Numbered from the stretch's first letter, positions 11,647 to 21,651 are shown. The stretch is 21,692 nt of DNA from Opitutales bacterium (GCA_021641325.1 JAJXPD010000011.1:1-21692), one strand, 5' to 3'. The notes: generated from the sequence alone by a model not told the origin. Made by a program: numbers and translations.

Positions 11647-14600
11647 ATGAAGAAAACTTTTATTTCTACCCCCCCCGTTCAAAAAAAGCTTTCGGAAAGA
11701 AAGGCTTTCGCGCTCGTGCTTTCGCTTGCGCTGATGGGCTTTATGGTTCTGCTTATCGTGACCCTCGCGACGATGGTCCAGATGCAGATGAGACTCAGCC
11801 GCCAGAGCATGAACGACTTTAAGGCCAAACAGGCCGCCAAATTCGCGGCGTATCAGGCAATGAGCCGCGTGCAGAGCGCGCTCGGCCCCGACCAGCGAAT
11901 AACGGCAAACGCAATGATGTTCGACGACACCGTGGCGTCGCCAATCACGGAGCTCGACAACGACAAAAAGTTCGAGTGGTGGAGCTCGCCGATGAACATC
12001 GACCGCGACGAGGCGGAGAAAATAGACGACGCCGCGATTTCGCAAAACCGCTACTGGGTCGGCGTGTGGGACTCGCGCAGGGGCTACTCGCCCGAAAAGC
12101 AGCTCCGCCAGCAGGCGCGGTCGGACTATGTTACAAACACGGTCGAACGCGCGCTCACATGGCTTGTGTCGGGCAATAAAATCAGGGAAAAGGAAAGCAC
12201 CGACTATTCCGTGGTGAGATACCGCCCGACATCAAAGCTCGACGACGGCAAATACGTACGCGCAGTCAGCGCAGGCTCGTACTCCGACGAATACGGCGCG
12301 CCACGCTCCGACCGCGACGTTCTTGCGCCGCTTGTTACCCTCGACGTAGACCCCAACCCCATCACGGGCGAAAAAATCAGCGACGGCAAGGAAACGCGCA
12401 TTGCGTGGTGGGTAGCAGACGAAGGGCAAAAGGCGTCGCTCAATGCGGTCGCAACCGAGGACATGTTTGAGCACGCAAACCGCATCAATTACAGAATACA
12501 GAGCCTGCCGTTCTACTCGGGCATTCACGGGCTGACGGTATCGGGCATGGGCGGCAAGGCGGGAACAAAGGCGTTCGACCTCGACTTCCGCGACGGCGAC
12601 GACCAAAGCTCGATGGCGCGTATCCGCAACCTCGACGACATCAAACAGCTCGACATTTTCCGCTCGGGTTCGCTGCCCGACAACACCCTGCTTTCGAGGG
12701 TGTTCTTCCACAGCGCAAGCTTCAACACAAAGGGCATACTCGTAAACGTGCGCGACGGCGGCTTGAAGAAGGACCTTTCCCTCGGTCTTACCCGAAAGGA
12801 CTTCGGCAACGAAGACGAAGAGCTGCTCGACAAAGACAACAACAACGCGACGGAATATTTCGAACGCCCCTACGGCGTGGCGGGCTTCGACTTCAAAACG
12901 ACGGCATACCCGCTCGTAAAGGACAACGTATACAGATACCACCACAACCCGAACAAATCGGGAGAGCCCGACAGAAAGCTCAGGGGCACGGGGCACATCT
13001 TCGGCCCGCAGATGTACGGGCACGAAAACACAGCCGACGCAGAATCGCTCTCGACTATCCGACTGATGGCGGACATGTTCGACGACAAATACATTTGGAA
13101 AGACCCCGGCGGCCCTCTTTGGGACCAGCTCCGCTCCTATTATAATACGAGAACGGAAGACCTCGCCGACCGCGAAACGCTCGACGCCCGCGTTCAGACG
13201 GACGACCGATACGGACTCAAACCCGTCGTAAAACGCTTCCAAGTGTTCTACGTTCCCACTTTTGTAAACTACGGCGGACAGAAGTACGGCCTGCGCCTGC
13301 ACATCATGCCGCTGCTGATTCTCTACAATCCGTACGATACGAAAATCAAGGGCGACACATACTACGCAATCCGCGTGTGGGGGCAGTTCAGACACCCCAC
13401 GGGCGCGTTCAGGTTTGCAATCGGCTACGAAACGGGGCAGTACTTCCAGTGCCTGAGAGACCTCCGCACGGAAATTATCCCCTCGATGAGCGACGAAGTC
13501 ACCCGCGCCGACCCCGACAAAAAATCGCTCCGCCAGTTCATGCTTCCGTTCAGGCGCGGCACGGTCTGGGGAAGAAACGAGCAGACCGACAGCGGCACAA
13601 TCGTCAACAACATCAACCCGACCTCGAACAACGACTACCCGATTAAGTGGCTTATGTCGCGCTACACGGCGTTCTTCGAAGGTTTCAGATACGGAAATAC
13701 GGACGTTCCCGCATTTCCGCTGGGCTACGGCATAAAGCAGAACATGCTTTCGCAGGCGGACATCAAAAGCGCAATCGCGCCCACCGACATCAACGTCTCG
13801 GAAACTTTCAAGTGGAGGCACTGGAAAGACATCGTAGCGGACGGCAACATAGTCCCGTCGAGCGAGCTTGCCTCGGAAAGGGCGACGGCGGGAAGAAACC
13901 GCTACGCCGCGCGGGTTGCGAGAATCCCGCTCTATCTCAACAGCATAATCTACGCGGTAACGCACGGTTCGTACTTTAACTCTATCCTAAAAGACCCCGA
14001 CGCCGCCGAAGGCTACCTGTTCTTCGCACAGCGCAGTATCGACGCCCGCAACCCCGAAAACGCGAGCAAAATCTACACCGTAAGCGACGGCAACACCGAC
14101 GACGCAAACCTGCGCTTCATGGCCTACGACGCAAAGGGAATCGAACCCGGCAAGGCGAAGATTTTCTCGATGAAGAAAATCATAAGCTACGTCGGCAACC
14201 CGAAAAACAAGGGCAGCTCTTCCGACCAGGACAAGGACGGCCCGAACGGCGTTCTTGAAGAAAACGCCACAAAGAGCCTTTACGAAGAGCGCAACGCCAT
14301 GATGTACGGACTCGACAACGGCGGCGTTCTCGGCGGCTGCTTCTATGTGGATATTCCCCACCCAGAAGCCGAGCACGCCGCGAAGTACGACAACGACACC
14401 GACTGGCAGTACAGAGACAGGCTCGGCAAATACGTTCTCTTCGACCTAGACCTCATCGCCGCGTGCAACATCAAGGACGTGAACGGCGCGAACATGGAGA
14501 CGAATATCAACAACCTGTATATCGACATGCAGGACATCGAAGGCGTCTACCCGCGCAAGGAAATGTCGGGCATGGAAAACCACAAAATGCTGGGAGCGGC

Positions 14601-17463
14601 ATTCAACATGACGCCGCTCGGCTACGCGATTTCCTCCTACAACCTCGACTACACCCGCCCGTCGGACTGCTCCTCGAATCCGCCGAACACGAACGCAAAA
14701 TACTGGAACCCGATTCACAGACACCAACTTGAATATGTCCGCCTGAACCTCGACATCTGGATTTGGAAGCGCGAAGGTTTCGAATTCGCAAAGTTCTGCC
14801 CCACAAGCGCAAAAAACATTGGTAGGGACTACGCGGCGGGCTTGCAGATAATGGGGCCGTCGCTCATGCACATGCGCGGCTTTCGCTTCTTCTGCTTCAA
14901 ACAGCCTAGCTTCCCCGACCCGTCAATCGGCGCGTACGGACAGAAAACGCAGTCGGGCGAAGCGCAAAACTACTACGTATATACAAACTACCACTGCCCG
15001 GGGGAGGCGCGCATGGACAACGGAAGGTCGCTGTTCCTCGCCGCGTACCGCAATACCGACACGAACTCGAACGGCGCGTGGTACTCCGACGGCGTAAACG
15101 GCGGCGGCAACCAGACGGTCGACGGCGCGCTGAAACAGCTGCTCGGCTTCGGAACGCCGTTCTCGACCAACGCGGCGGGCAACGACGAGTCGCAGTTGGG
15201 CGCAGGCTCGACCAAGGCGACGGAACCTATCCACCGCGCCCGATTCTACATCAACTGGCTCACGCTCAACCCCCGCAGACACTCGGCAAACTACTGGAAA
15301 AACCACGACAACTGCCGCATGTACAACTCGTCGTCGCAGTACATTCCGTCGGTCGACGCAACGGGAATCTGCATGGACACCGAAGGCCTTGGCGACACGC
15401 TCCCGCAGGCAATCAGGCACAACAAAGACCTCTCGATTAACAGCACAAACTACAACTACGCCCAACAGCTCTACGCGTCAATCAACGACACCACCGGCCG
15501 CGTGCCCTACGGCTTGATTTTCGCGCAGCCCTACGCAAACAGCTCGGCAGGGCACGAACCGTTCTTCAACGTCCGCCCCTTCGTAAACTCCAACATTCAC
15601 GCGACGGGCTACTACGGAGACTGGTCGGGCAGGGAAATCCCGATTTCGGGCGAAAAGAAAACGCTCTACAACACGATTTCCCGCCTGACAAAGACAATGC
15701 AGTCGCTCAATCAGGCTTACGGAACGAAGGACGGCATGACCTACGTCGGAAACTCGCTCGTGGGCGTCGCCGACGGACACGTAAGAATAGGCCTGAAAGA
15801 GGAATTGGGCACGTACCAAGCCCCCGTTATCCACGTCCTCAGAAAGACGGAAGTCGTCTCCAACCCCGCAAACCTCGCGGGCGCGGGGCTTTCGTTCGGC
15901 ATCGGCAAATACCAAGGCACGACGTGGCTCTACGAAGACACTGCAAGCGGAGGCTACGCGAACCTCGTAAACAGCGACCAGTTCCAACGCTCCTACGGAT
16001 TGCAGACAAACGAATCGCAGTACCCGACGCTCGCGATTGGCAACTCGCTCTGCCCCGCCCGAATCTCGCCCGAACGCGCCTACCATGTAACCTGGCTCGA
16101 CGGCGCAAGCGCGGTTTGGGACAGAAACGACGACAACAACTCGGTGTCGCGCTCGGGCAAATTCGACGGCAAGAGGGAATCGGCATACTACGAAGACCGC
16201 GGAGTGCTCTACGACATCTCGTGGCAGCTCAACGACGCCCTCTGGGACGAATACTTCTTCTCGACCCTCCCCTACCGCAAGGACGAATCGAAGAACACTA
16301 TCGACCAAGAGTACGCCTACCCGCAGAACCCGCGTATCCGCTACGCAGTAGAACGCGACGACTACCTCTCGCTCAGAGACCTTACCTCAGACTCAAACAA
16401 GGAACAGTTCGAGGAAAACGCCTCAAAGTTCTGGGTAAACGGAGCGTTCAACGTGAACTCCACAAGCGTGGACGCGTGGAAGGCGGTGCTCTCAACCTAC
16501 TACGGGCAGGAAATCCGCGACTATCAGGGCAAGAGCCTCAAGCTGGAGCAGTCCGACGCCGCCGCGTTCCACCGCTGGCAGGCGCCCTACTCGGCAAAGG
16601 AATTCACCTCGTCTTCGTCGATTACAGAAGAGGACACCGCGTTCCAAGGGTTCAGGGCTTTGAGCGCGGAGGAAATTGAAGAGCTTGCCGTGGCGATTGT
16701 AGAACACGTCAAGGACAGAGGTCCGTTCTATTCGATGTCGCACTTCGTCAACAGAGTCGTTCCCGACCTCTCGGCGGAACAACGCTACACGGAGGAATAC
16801 CTCGGCAACGGCAAAGTTCCCCTGCCCTCAAAGCTTGACGACCGCAAAAACCTCGAAAAGGAATACGACGACCAAATTACATACCGCGTCTCGCACGCGC
16901 AGAAGGGCGTCTTGCAGGCGGCGATAGACTCGACTTCAATCAACTACCCGTTCCACACTGACAAAGACTTCATCATCTCGATAGACAACAACCGCAACAT
17001 GTCGGAGGCTTTGCAGTACGACAACAACTGTAAGGACTATCAGGACGTGAAGAAGATTTGGGAAAACTGGCGCGGAGCTATCGGCCCGCAGGCGACGGGC
17101 GCGCCCGCGTACCTCATGCAGCAGGATTTGCTTGCGCGCCTCGGCTCGTTCCTGACGGTGCGTTCCGACACGTTCAAAATCCGCGCATACGGCGAAGTCC
17201 GCAACCCCGTTTCGGGAGCGGTCGAAGGCAAGGCGTGGTGCGAAATGGTCGTGCAGCGCATGCCAGAATATTTCGACTCTGAATCGCAAAATCAGGAACC
17301 GTGGAGAATCAGCGGCCGCGAACACGAAATCGGCTATCAGGAAAAGGTCAACGACCAGCGCAACTTCAACACGCACGTAGACGAGCTCAACGACCTCAAC
17401 AAGGAACTCGGCAGACGCTTCAAAATCGTCTCCTTCCGCTGGCTGAACGAAAAGGAAATCTAA
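11647..17463 (+). CDS. Giant prepilin-like protein resembling Verru_Chthon cassette protein A
   Basis: The protein has 1,938 residues. A basic N-terminus (1-19) leads to a hydrophobic helix FALVLSLALMGFMVLLIVTL (21-40), then an amphipathic run with many Met and Gln (MVQMQMRLSRQ). This is the layout of PilX/GspK-type prepilin-like proteins, with possible cleavage between A20 and F21. The C-terminal region has GPFYSMSHFVNR (1692-1703), RSDTFKIRAYGE (1839-1850) and WCEMVVQRMPEYFD (1864-1877), which I recognise from Verru_Chthon cassette protein A in Verrucomicrobia. The middle (about 150-1650) is rich in Asp, Asn, Tyr and Arg and matches nothing I know. It is longer than the A proteins I recall. 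Function is unknown; the family is thought to be an envelope-anchored, secretion-related surface system. The usual B, C and D genes do not follow; a secreted protein gene starts seven bases later. Confidence 0.75.
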   Translation: MKKTFISTPPVQKKLSERKAFALVLSLALMGFMVLLIVTLATMVQMQMRLSRQSMNDFKAKQAAKFAAYQAMSRVQSALGPDQRITANAMMFDDTVASPITELDNDKKFEWWSSPMNIDRDEAEKIDDAAISQNRYWVGVWDSRRGYSPEKQLRQQARSDYVTNTVERALTWLVSGNKIREKESTDYSVVRYRPTSKLDDGKYVRAVSAGSYSDEYGAPRSDRDVLAPLVTLDVDPNPITGEKISDGKETRIAWWVADEGQKASLNAVATEDMFEHANRINYRIQSLPFYSGIHGLTVSGMGGKAGTKAFDLDFRDGDDQSSMARIRNLDDIKQLDIFRSGSLPDNTLLSRVFFHSASFNTKGILVNVRDGGLKKDLSLGLTRKDFGNEDEELLDKDNNNATEYFERPYGVAGFDFKTTAYPLVKDNVYRYHHNPNKSGEPDRKLRGTGHIFGPQMYGHENTADAESLSTIRLMADMFDDKYIWKDPGGPLWDQLRSYYNTRTEDLADRETLDARVQTDDRYGLKPVVKRFQVFYVPTFVNYGGQKYGLRLHIMPLLILYNPYDTKIKGDTYYAIRVWGQFRHPTGAFRFAIGYETGQYFQCLRDLRTEIIPSMSDEVTRADPDKKSLRQFMLPFRRGTVWGRNEQTDSGTIVNNINPTSNNDYPIKWLMSRYTAFFEGFRYGNTDVPAFPLGYGIKQNMLSQADIKSAIAPTDINVSETFKWRHWKDIVADGNIVPSSELASERATAGRNRYAARVARIPLYLNSIIYAVTHGSYFNSILKDPDAAEGYLFFAQRSIDARNPENASKIYTVSDGNTDDANLRFMAYDAKGIEPGKAKIFSMKKIISYVGNPKNKGSSSDQDKDGPNGVLEENATKSLYEERNAMMYGLDNGGVLGGCFYVDIPHPEAEHAAKYDNDTDWQYRDRLGKYVLFDLDLIAACNIKDVNGANMETNINNLYIDMQDIEGVYPRKEMSGMENHKMLGAAFNMTPLGYAISSYNLDYTRPSDCSSNPPNTNAKYWNPIHRHQLEYVRLNLDIWIWKREGFEFAKFCPTSAKNIGRDYAAGLQIMGPSLMHMRGFRFFCFKQPSFPDPSIGAYGQKTQSGEAQNYYVYTNYHCPGEARMDNGRSLFLAAYRNTDTNSNGAWYSDGVNGGGNQTVDGALKQLLGFGTPFSTNAAGNDESQLGAGSTKATEPIHRARFYINWLTLNPRRHSANYWKNHDNCRMYNSSSQYIPSVDATGICMDTEGLGDTLPQAIRHNKDLSINSTNYNYAQQLYASINDTTGRVPYGLIFAQPYANSSAGHEPFFNVRPFVNSNIHATGYYGDWSGREIPISGEKKTLYNTISRLTKTMQSLNQAYGTKDGMTYVGNSLVGVADGHVRIGLKEELGTYQAPVIHVLRKTEVVSNPANLAGAGLSFGIGKYQGTTWLYEDTASGGYANLVNSDQFQRSYGLQTNESQYPTLAIGNSLCPARISPERAYHVTWLDGASAVWDRNDDNNSVSRSGKFDGKRESAYYEDRGVLYDISWQLNDALWDEYFFSTLPYRKDESKNTIDQEYAYPQNPRIRYAVERDDYLSLRDLTSDSNKEQFEENASKFWVNGAFNVNSTSVDAWKAVLSTYYGQEIRDYQGKSLKLEQSDAAAFHRWQAPYSAKEFTSSSSITEEDTAFQGFRALSAEEIEELAVAIVEHVKDRGPFYSMSHFVNRVVPDLSAEQRYTEEYLGNGKVPLPSKLDDRKNLEKEYDDQITYRVSHAQKGVLQAAIDSTSINYPFHTDKDFIISIDNNRNMSEALQYDNNCKDYQDVKKIWENWRGAIGPQATGAPAYLMQQDLLARLGSFLTVRSDTFKIRAYGEVRNPVSGAVEGKAWCEMVVQRMPEYFDSESQNQEPWRISGREHEIGYQEKVNDQRNFNTHVDELNDLNKELGRRFKIVSFRWLNEKEI

Positions 17464-17470
17464 CACAACA

Positions 17471-18235
17471 ATGCTAAGGAAACTCGCAACACTCGTGTTT
17501 CTGTGCGCGTCGGTTTTGTGCGCGCAGCAGGAACGGCAGCCACAACAACAGACGGAACAGAAAACGCAGGAGGAAAGCGTCGACGTTACAATCAAAATCT
17601 TCAAATGGGCGTACTCGAACGCAATGACGATTCCCAATATCGGCGGCGGCGTCTCGACCGTCCGCGCCTCGAAAGACCAAAACTTCGACCTTTGGTATAA
17701 ATCGGGAGACGCCTACAAGGTTTTGAAAGTGTCGTCGGGTTCGATGTCGAACGCGATACACTACAAGGGACCGCGCACGATGGTCTTCTACAAGCGCGAA
17801 GCGGTCGCCACGGAAGACGGCACGCAGTACAACTACCGCGAAGCCTGCCGCATGACAATCCCCCTCGGAATAGACGAACTCTTCGCGATGATGTTCAAAA
17901 CGGGACGCTCGGTGGTATTCTACCCAATCAACGTCTCGCCGAAAACCCTCCCCAAAGAGAAAATCGCCGTAATCAACATGACCTCGCACAGGGTCGCGCT
18001 GATGGTCGGCAAAGAGCCGAAACTGCTCGGATCGGGCGCGAACGCAATCTTCAAGCCCAAGCAGAAGGGGGACACTTCGGTTGAAATCCAGATTGCGAGA
18101 ATGGTTGACCGCAAATGGAAGCCCGTCTACCACAACAATGTGTCAACCCCAAAAGACGCGCGGTGCGTGGTGCTTCTCTACGACCCCGTAAACAGGGCGT
18201 CGCCGAAATTCACGGTGCTTGTGCTCACGCTCTAA
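17471..18235 (+). CDS. Secreted protein of unknown function, downstream partner of the Verru_Chthon A-like gene
   Basis: The 254-residue product has a clear Sec signal peptide (LRKLATLVFLCASVLCA, likely cut after A18), then a Gln-rich linker (19-34). The mature part appears beta-rich, with alternating hydrophobic strands such as VDVTIKIFKWAYSN, RTMVFYKREAV and KFTVLVLTL at the C-terminus. No catalytic motif or lipobox is evident. It starts seven bases after the giant prepilin-like gene, so they are probably co-transcribed and work together at the envelope. I do not recognise the family. Confidence 0.8.
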   Translation: MLRKLATLVFLCASVLCAQQERQPQQQTEQKTQEESVDVTIKIFKWAYSNAMTIPNIGGGVSTVRASKDQNFDLWYKSGDAYKVLKVSSGSMSNAIHYKGPRTMVFYKREAVATEDGTQYNYREACRMTIPLGIDELFAMMFKTGRSVVFYPINVSPKTLPKEKIAVINMTSHRVALMVGKEPKLLGSGANAIFKPKQKGDTSVEIQIARMVDRKWKPVYHNNVSTPKDARCVVLLYDPVNRASPKFTVLVLTL

Positions 18236-18424
18236 AACCGCGGCGGGCACAGCGCGCAAATTTTCCCGCGCGGAGGCAAAACGCGCCCGAACCGCAAACG
18301 GCGGGAGGATTTCTAACAAAAGTCCGCACATGCTCAAACATTCCCAAAATGCGGTGAAAAATTCGCGCACCGCGCCTCAAAAAATGTGGACAAAACAAAC
18401 CGATTATTTCATTCTTTTGCAATT

Positions 18425-20458
18425 ATGAACTTCAACACTATATTGGATATCGCAGTATTTATTGCGTTCATCGCGGCGGTCGTTTTCGTCGGATTGTATA
18501 AAAGCCGCGGAGAAGGCGGCAGCGAAGACTACTTCCTTGCGGGGCGCGGACTCACTTGGTGGCTCATCGGCATTTCACTCATTGCCGCAAACATCTCCAC
18601 GGAACAGTTCGTGGGCATGAGCGGAAGCGCGGCGGGCATTTCGGGGCTGGCAATCGCAAGCTACGAATGGATGGCGGCAATCACGCTCGTCTTCGTGGCG
18701 TTCCTGTTCCTGCCCAAATTCCTCAAAAGCGGAATCTACACGGTGCCGCAGTTCCTCGAATTCAGGTTCGACGCGCTCTCGCGCTCGGTGATGTCGTTCA
18801 TGATGGTGATTGTGCTCGTGCTAGTGAACGTGACGGCGGTCATCTATTCGGGCGCGACGGTCGCCGACACGGTGTTCGGACACTCCGCAGACCTCCCCTT
18901 TGCGCTCGACCTCGAAGTCGCGTGCTGGGGCATCGGGATTATCGCGGCGGTGTACGTCTGCGCGGGCGGCTTGAAGGCGTGCGCGTGGGCCGACCTTTTG
19001 CAGGGCACGGCTCTCATCGTAGGCGGCATGCTGATTGCGTACTTCGCCTTCGACGCGTTCGCGGCAAAGCCCGCGGCGGAAATCGCAACGACGGCTACGT
19101 TCACGCCGCAGGCTCTCGACTCCCTCAAAGACGCGGGCATCATCGAAAAATTCGTATCGCTCAACTACGACAAACTAACAATGTTCATGCCCGCAGACCA
19201 CTCCGAAATTCCGTGGACTGCCCTTATCATCGGCCTGTGGATTCCCAATTTCTACTACTGGGGCTTCAACCAGTACATCATTCAGCGCACGCTCGGCGCG
19301 TCGAGCCTTGCGGAAGGCCAAAAGGGCATCATGCTTGCGGCGGGGCTTAAACTCATAATTCCGTTCATCATCGTAATCCCCGGAATCATGGCGTTCAATC
19401 TCTATTCCGACGACCAGGCACACGCGGCGCAGATGGACAAGAAAATCGCGACGGAAAACGCCAAGGCGTACTCCGTTGTGTACTTCGACTGGCTCGACCA
19501 AAACAACAAAAAATACGACCCCCGCCTTGCGGTAGAAACGTTCTCGTACGAGCAGAAAAAGGGCGCAAAGCACCCGATTTTCTCGGAGCACGAAATGAAC
19601 GCCCTCCACGACGAATACGCCCGCGCAAAGGCCGACGGCACCGTTTACCTCACGCAGTTCGTCTACGACAAGGGCTGGGCGAAGGCAAACGAAAACGGAG
19701 CAAAGGCTCTCGTCGACGCATGGAATGCGCGCAACTCGGCGAACTTCGACGACCCCATGTCGACGAAAAAAACCTTCTACGGCTACAAGTACGACTCCGC
19801 TTTCGGGCTGCTCATCACAAAGGTGCTCCCCGCGGGCTTCGGTCTCAAAGGCTTCATTTTCGCCGCACTCCTCGGCGCGGTCGTAAGCTCGCTTGCGGCA
19901 ATGCTCAACGCGGCGTCCACGATTTTCACAATCGACATCTACAAGAAATTCCTCAACAAAAACGCGAGCGACAAAAACCAAGTGCTCGTCGGCAGGCTTT
20001 CGGTGCTGATTTTCGCGGTCATCGGCTGCCTCGTAGCCCCCGTGCTCGCAAACCCGAACCTCGGAACGGTGTTCGTGTACATTCAGGAATTTCAGGGCTT
20101 CCTCTCGCCGGGCATTTTGGCGGTGTTCATCTTCGGCATGTTCTCGCGCAGGGCCCCGCGCTTCGCGGGCGCAATCGGCATCATAACAAGCCCCGTGGTC
20201 TACGGCCTGCTCAAACTCTTCTGCGGCGACATCGCGTTCCTCAACAGAATGGCGATTACGTTCGCGGTATCGCTCGGCATCATGGCTCTGCTCACGCTCG
20301 TAAAGCCGCTTAAACAGGACATCGTAATGCCCGAAAACACAACCATGGACCTGTCGTCGTCGAGGGGCGCAAAGATTTCGGGAATCGCGATTCTCGTGAC
20401 GTGCGTTGCGCTCTACGTCGCGTTCTCGGGGCTCTTCCTCCACGCACCGCAAATGTAG
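18425..20458 (+). CDS. Sodium:solute symporter (SSS/SLC5 family), probably Na+/galactose or glucose, with enlarged loop
   Basis: This inner-membrane LeuT-fold transporter couples sugar uptake to Na+. Similarity to Vibrio SglT is strong: DYFLAGRGLTWWLIG, SLIAANISTEQFVGMSGS (51-68), ASYEWMAAITL (78-88), YYWGFNQYIIQR (277-288), GLKLIIPFIIVIPG (307-320), VVSSLAAMLNA (486-496) with the Na+-site serines, and YIQEFQGFLSPGILAVF (552-568). Sugar-site residues N56, Q61, E81, K309 and Q554 appear kept. The ATG at 18425 gives 677 residues; an upstream GTG would add 13 but hydrophilic ones. The SglT loop after VIPG is short, whereas here about 328-458 is a charged, soluble insertion. The stop is six bases before galK, which supports galactose as a substrate. 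Confidence 0.92.
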   Translation: MNFNTILDIAVFIAFIAAVVFVGLYKSRGEGGSEDYFLAGRGLTWWLIGISLIAANISTEQFVGMSGSAAGISGLAIASYEWMAAITLVFVAFLFLPKFLKSGIYTVPQFLEFRFDALSRSVMSFMMVIVLVLVNVTAVIYSGATVADTVFGHSADLPFALDLEVACWGIGIIAAVYVCAGGLKACAWADLLQGTALIVGGMLIAYFAFDAFAAKPAAEIATTATFTPQALDSLKDAGIIEKFVSLNYDKLTMFMPADHSEIPWTALIIGLWIPNFYYWGFNQYIIQRTLGASSLAEGQKGIMLAAGLKLIIPFIIVIPGIMAFNLYSDDQAHAAQMDKKIATENAKAYSVVYFDWLDQNNKKYDPRLAVETFSYEQKKGAKHPIFSEHEMNALHDEYARAKADGTVYLTQFVYDKGWAKANENGAKALVDAWNARNSANFDDPMSTKKTFYGYKYDSAFGLLITKVLPAGFGLKGFIFAALLGAVVSSLAAMLNAASTIFTIDIYKKFLNKNASDKNQVLVGRLSVLIFAVIGCLVAPVLANPNLGTVFVYIQEFQGFLSPGILAVFIFGMFSRRAPRFAGAIGIITSPVVYGLLKLFCGDIAFLNRMAITFAVSLGIMALLTLVKPLKQDIVMPENTTMDLSSSRGAKISGIAILVTCVALYVAFSGLFLHAPQM

Positions 20459-20464
20459 GGAAAT

Positions 20465-21616
20465 ATGAAAGAATCACTCGTATCTTCTTTTGAAAAAATC
20501 TTCGGGCGCAAGCCCGAAGCCCTCGCGCAGGCTCCGGGGAGAATCGAATTCATCGGCAACCACACCGACTACAACGGCGGTCTCGTAATGGGGGTCGCGC
20601 TCGACAAGGACGTGATGGTTGCAATCGCAAAGCGCGCCGACCGCAGGCTGTGCTTCGCCCGCGCGAAATTCGGCGACAAGGTTTTCGTAGAACTCGACGC
20701 ACTCGAAAAACAGCCCAAAGAGCTGAACTGGGTAAACTATCCGCTGGGCGTGTTCAAGTTCCTCGTGCAGGCGGGGCTGAAAGCCGACTGCGGCTTCGAC
20801 ATGCTCGATTGCAGCAACCTGCCCGCGGGCGCGGGGCTTAGCTCCTCGGCGGCAATCGAACTGGCGAGCGCGTACGCGATGTCGAAACTCTACGGCTTCG
20901 AAGCCGACCGCAAGACGCTCGTGAAAATCGGGCGCAAGTGCGAAAACGAATTCGTCGGAATGCCCTGCGGCATTCTCGACCAGGGCGTGTCTGGCTTCGG
21001 CAAAAAGGACACAATCGTCTATATCGACTGCCTCACGGAGGAATTTTCAAACTATCCCCTGCCCCCGAACTGCCGCTTCTGGCTCTTCAACTCCACAAAG
21101 AAACACGCGCTCGTCGACGGGCTGTACGCGGCAAGGCACGCGGAGTGCATGGAGGCGGCGAAAATCCTCTCGAACGGCGGCGGGCAAAAACCGCTAAGGG
21201 CGTTCACGCCCGCCGATTTGGAGTCGGCAAAAGACAAAATGTCGGACGTAGTTTACCGCCGCGCAAAACACGTTATCGAAGAAAACGCCCGCGTGGTGAA
21301 GGCCAAGGAACTGCTGCTTTCGGACGACATCGCGGGGGTCGGCAAACTTCTGAACGCCTCGCATGAAAGCTCGCGCAGGCTCTTCGAAAACTCCTGCGAA
21401 GAGCTCGACTTCCTCGTCGATACGGTCTCGACAATGAAGGGCGTTTTCGGCGCGCGCCTGAGCGGCGGCGGATTCGGCGGCGCGGTAATGGCGCTGACGG
21501 ACGAAACGTTCTCGCAAGCCGACGCCGAAAAGGTCGCGGAACTCTACGAGGCGAAATTCGGCAAAAAACCCACGGTATTTACTTGCGCGTCGGGCGACGG
21601 CGCGAAAACCGTATAA
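20465..21616 (+). CDS. galK: Galactokinase (GalK)
   Basis: GalK phosphorylates galactose at C1 with ATP, the first committed step of the Leloir pathway, in the cytoplasm. It is a GHMP kinase of 383 residues, normal for the family. The galactokinase signature is APGRIEFIGNHTDYNGG (23-39); the usual GEHTDY has Asn for Glu, as in some Bacteroidota-type enzymes. The ATP-binding GHMP motif is LPAGAGLSSSAAIELA (119-134). The catalytic Asp lies in GILDQGVSGFG (D172) and motif 3 is LSGGGFGGAV (332-341). AGGGA lies just before the ATG. It follows the symporter by six bases and is closed by a terminator, making a two-gene uptake and phosphorylation unit. No galT, galE or regulator is in the window. Confidence 0.95.
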   Translation: MKESLVSSFEKIFGRKPEALAQAPGRIEFIGNHTDYNGGLVMGVALDKDVMVAIAKRADRRLCFARAKFGDKVFVELDALEKQPKELNWVNYPLGVFKFLVQAGLKADCGFDMLDCSNLPAGAGLSSSAAIELASAYAMSKLYGFEADRKTLVKIGRKCENEFVGMPCGILDQGVSGFGKKDTIVYIDCLTEEFSNYPLPPNCRFWLFNSTKKHALVDGLYAARHAECMEAAKILSNGGGQKPLRAFTPADLESAKDKMSDVVYRRAKHVIEENARVVKAKELLLSDDIAGVGKLLNASHESSRRLFENSCEELDFLVDTVSTMKGVFGARLSGGGFGGAVMALTDETFSQADAEKVAELYEAKFGKKPTVFTCASGDGAKTV

Positions 21617-21623
21617 CTTGGAC

Positions 21624-21651
21624 AAAAGCGCGTCGGGTGGCGCGCTTTTTT
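21624..21651 (+). terminator. Rho-independent terminator after galK
   Basis: AAAAGCGCG and CGCGCTTTT form a nine-pair stem around TCGGGTGG, followed by two further T. It lies seven bases after the galK stop and should end the symporter-galK transcript; the A-tract allows some activity in the other direction too. Confidence 0.9.

Noticed and set aside
12232..13965. Minus-strand frame of 577 residues inside the giant prepilin-like gene
   Set aside because: Arg/Val-rich antisense shadow; the plus frame has conserved N- and C-terminal motifs on both sides.
19175..20452. Minus-strand frame of 425 residues opposite the symporter
   Set aside because: Antisense shadow with extreme Arg/Glu/His content; symporter motifs are clear on the plus strand.
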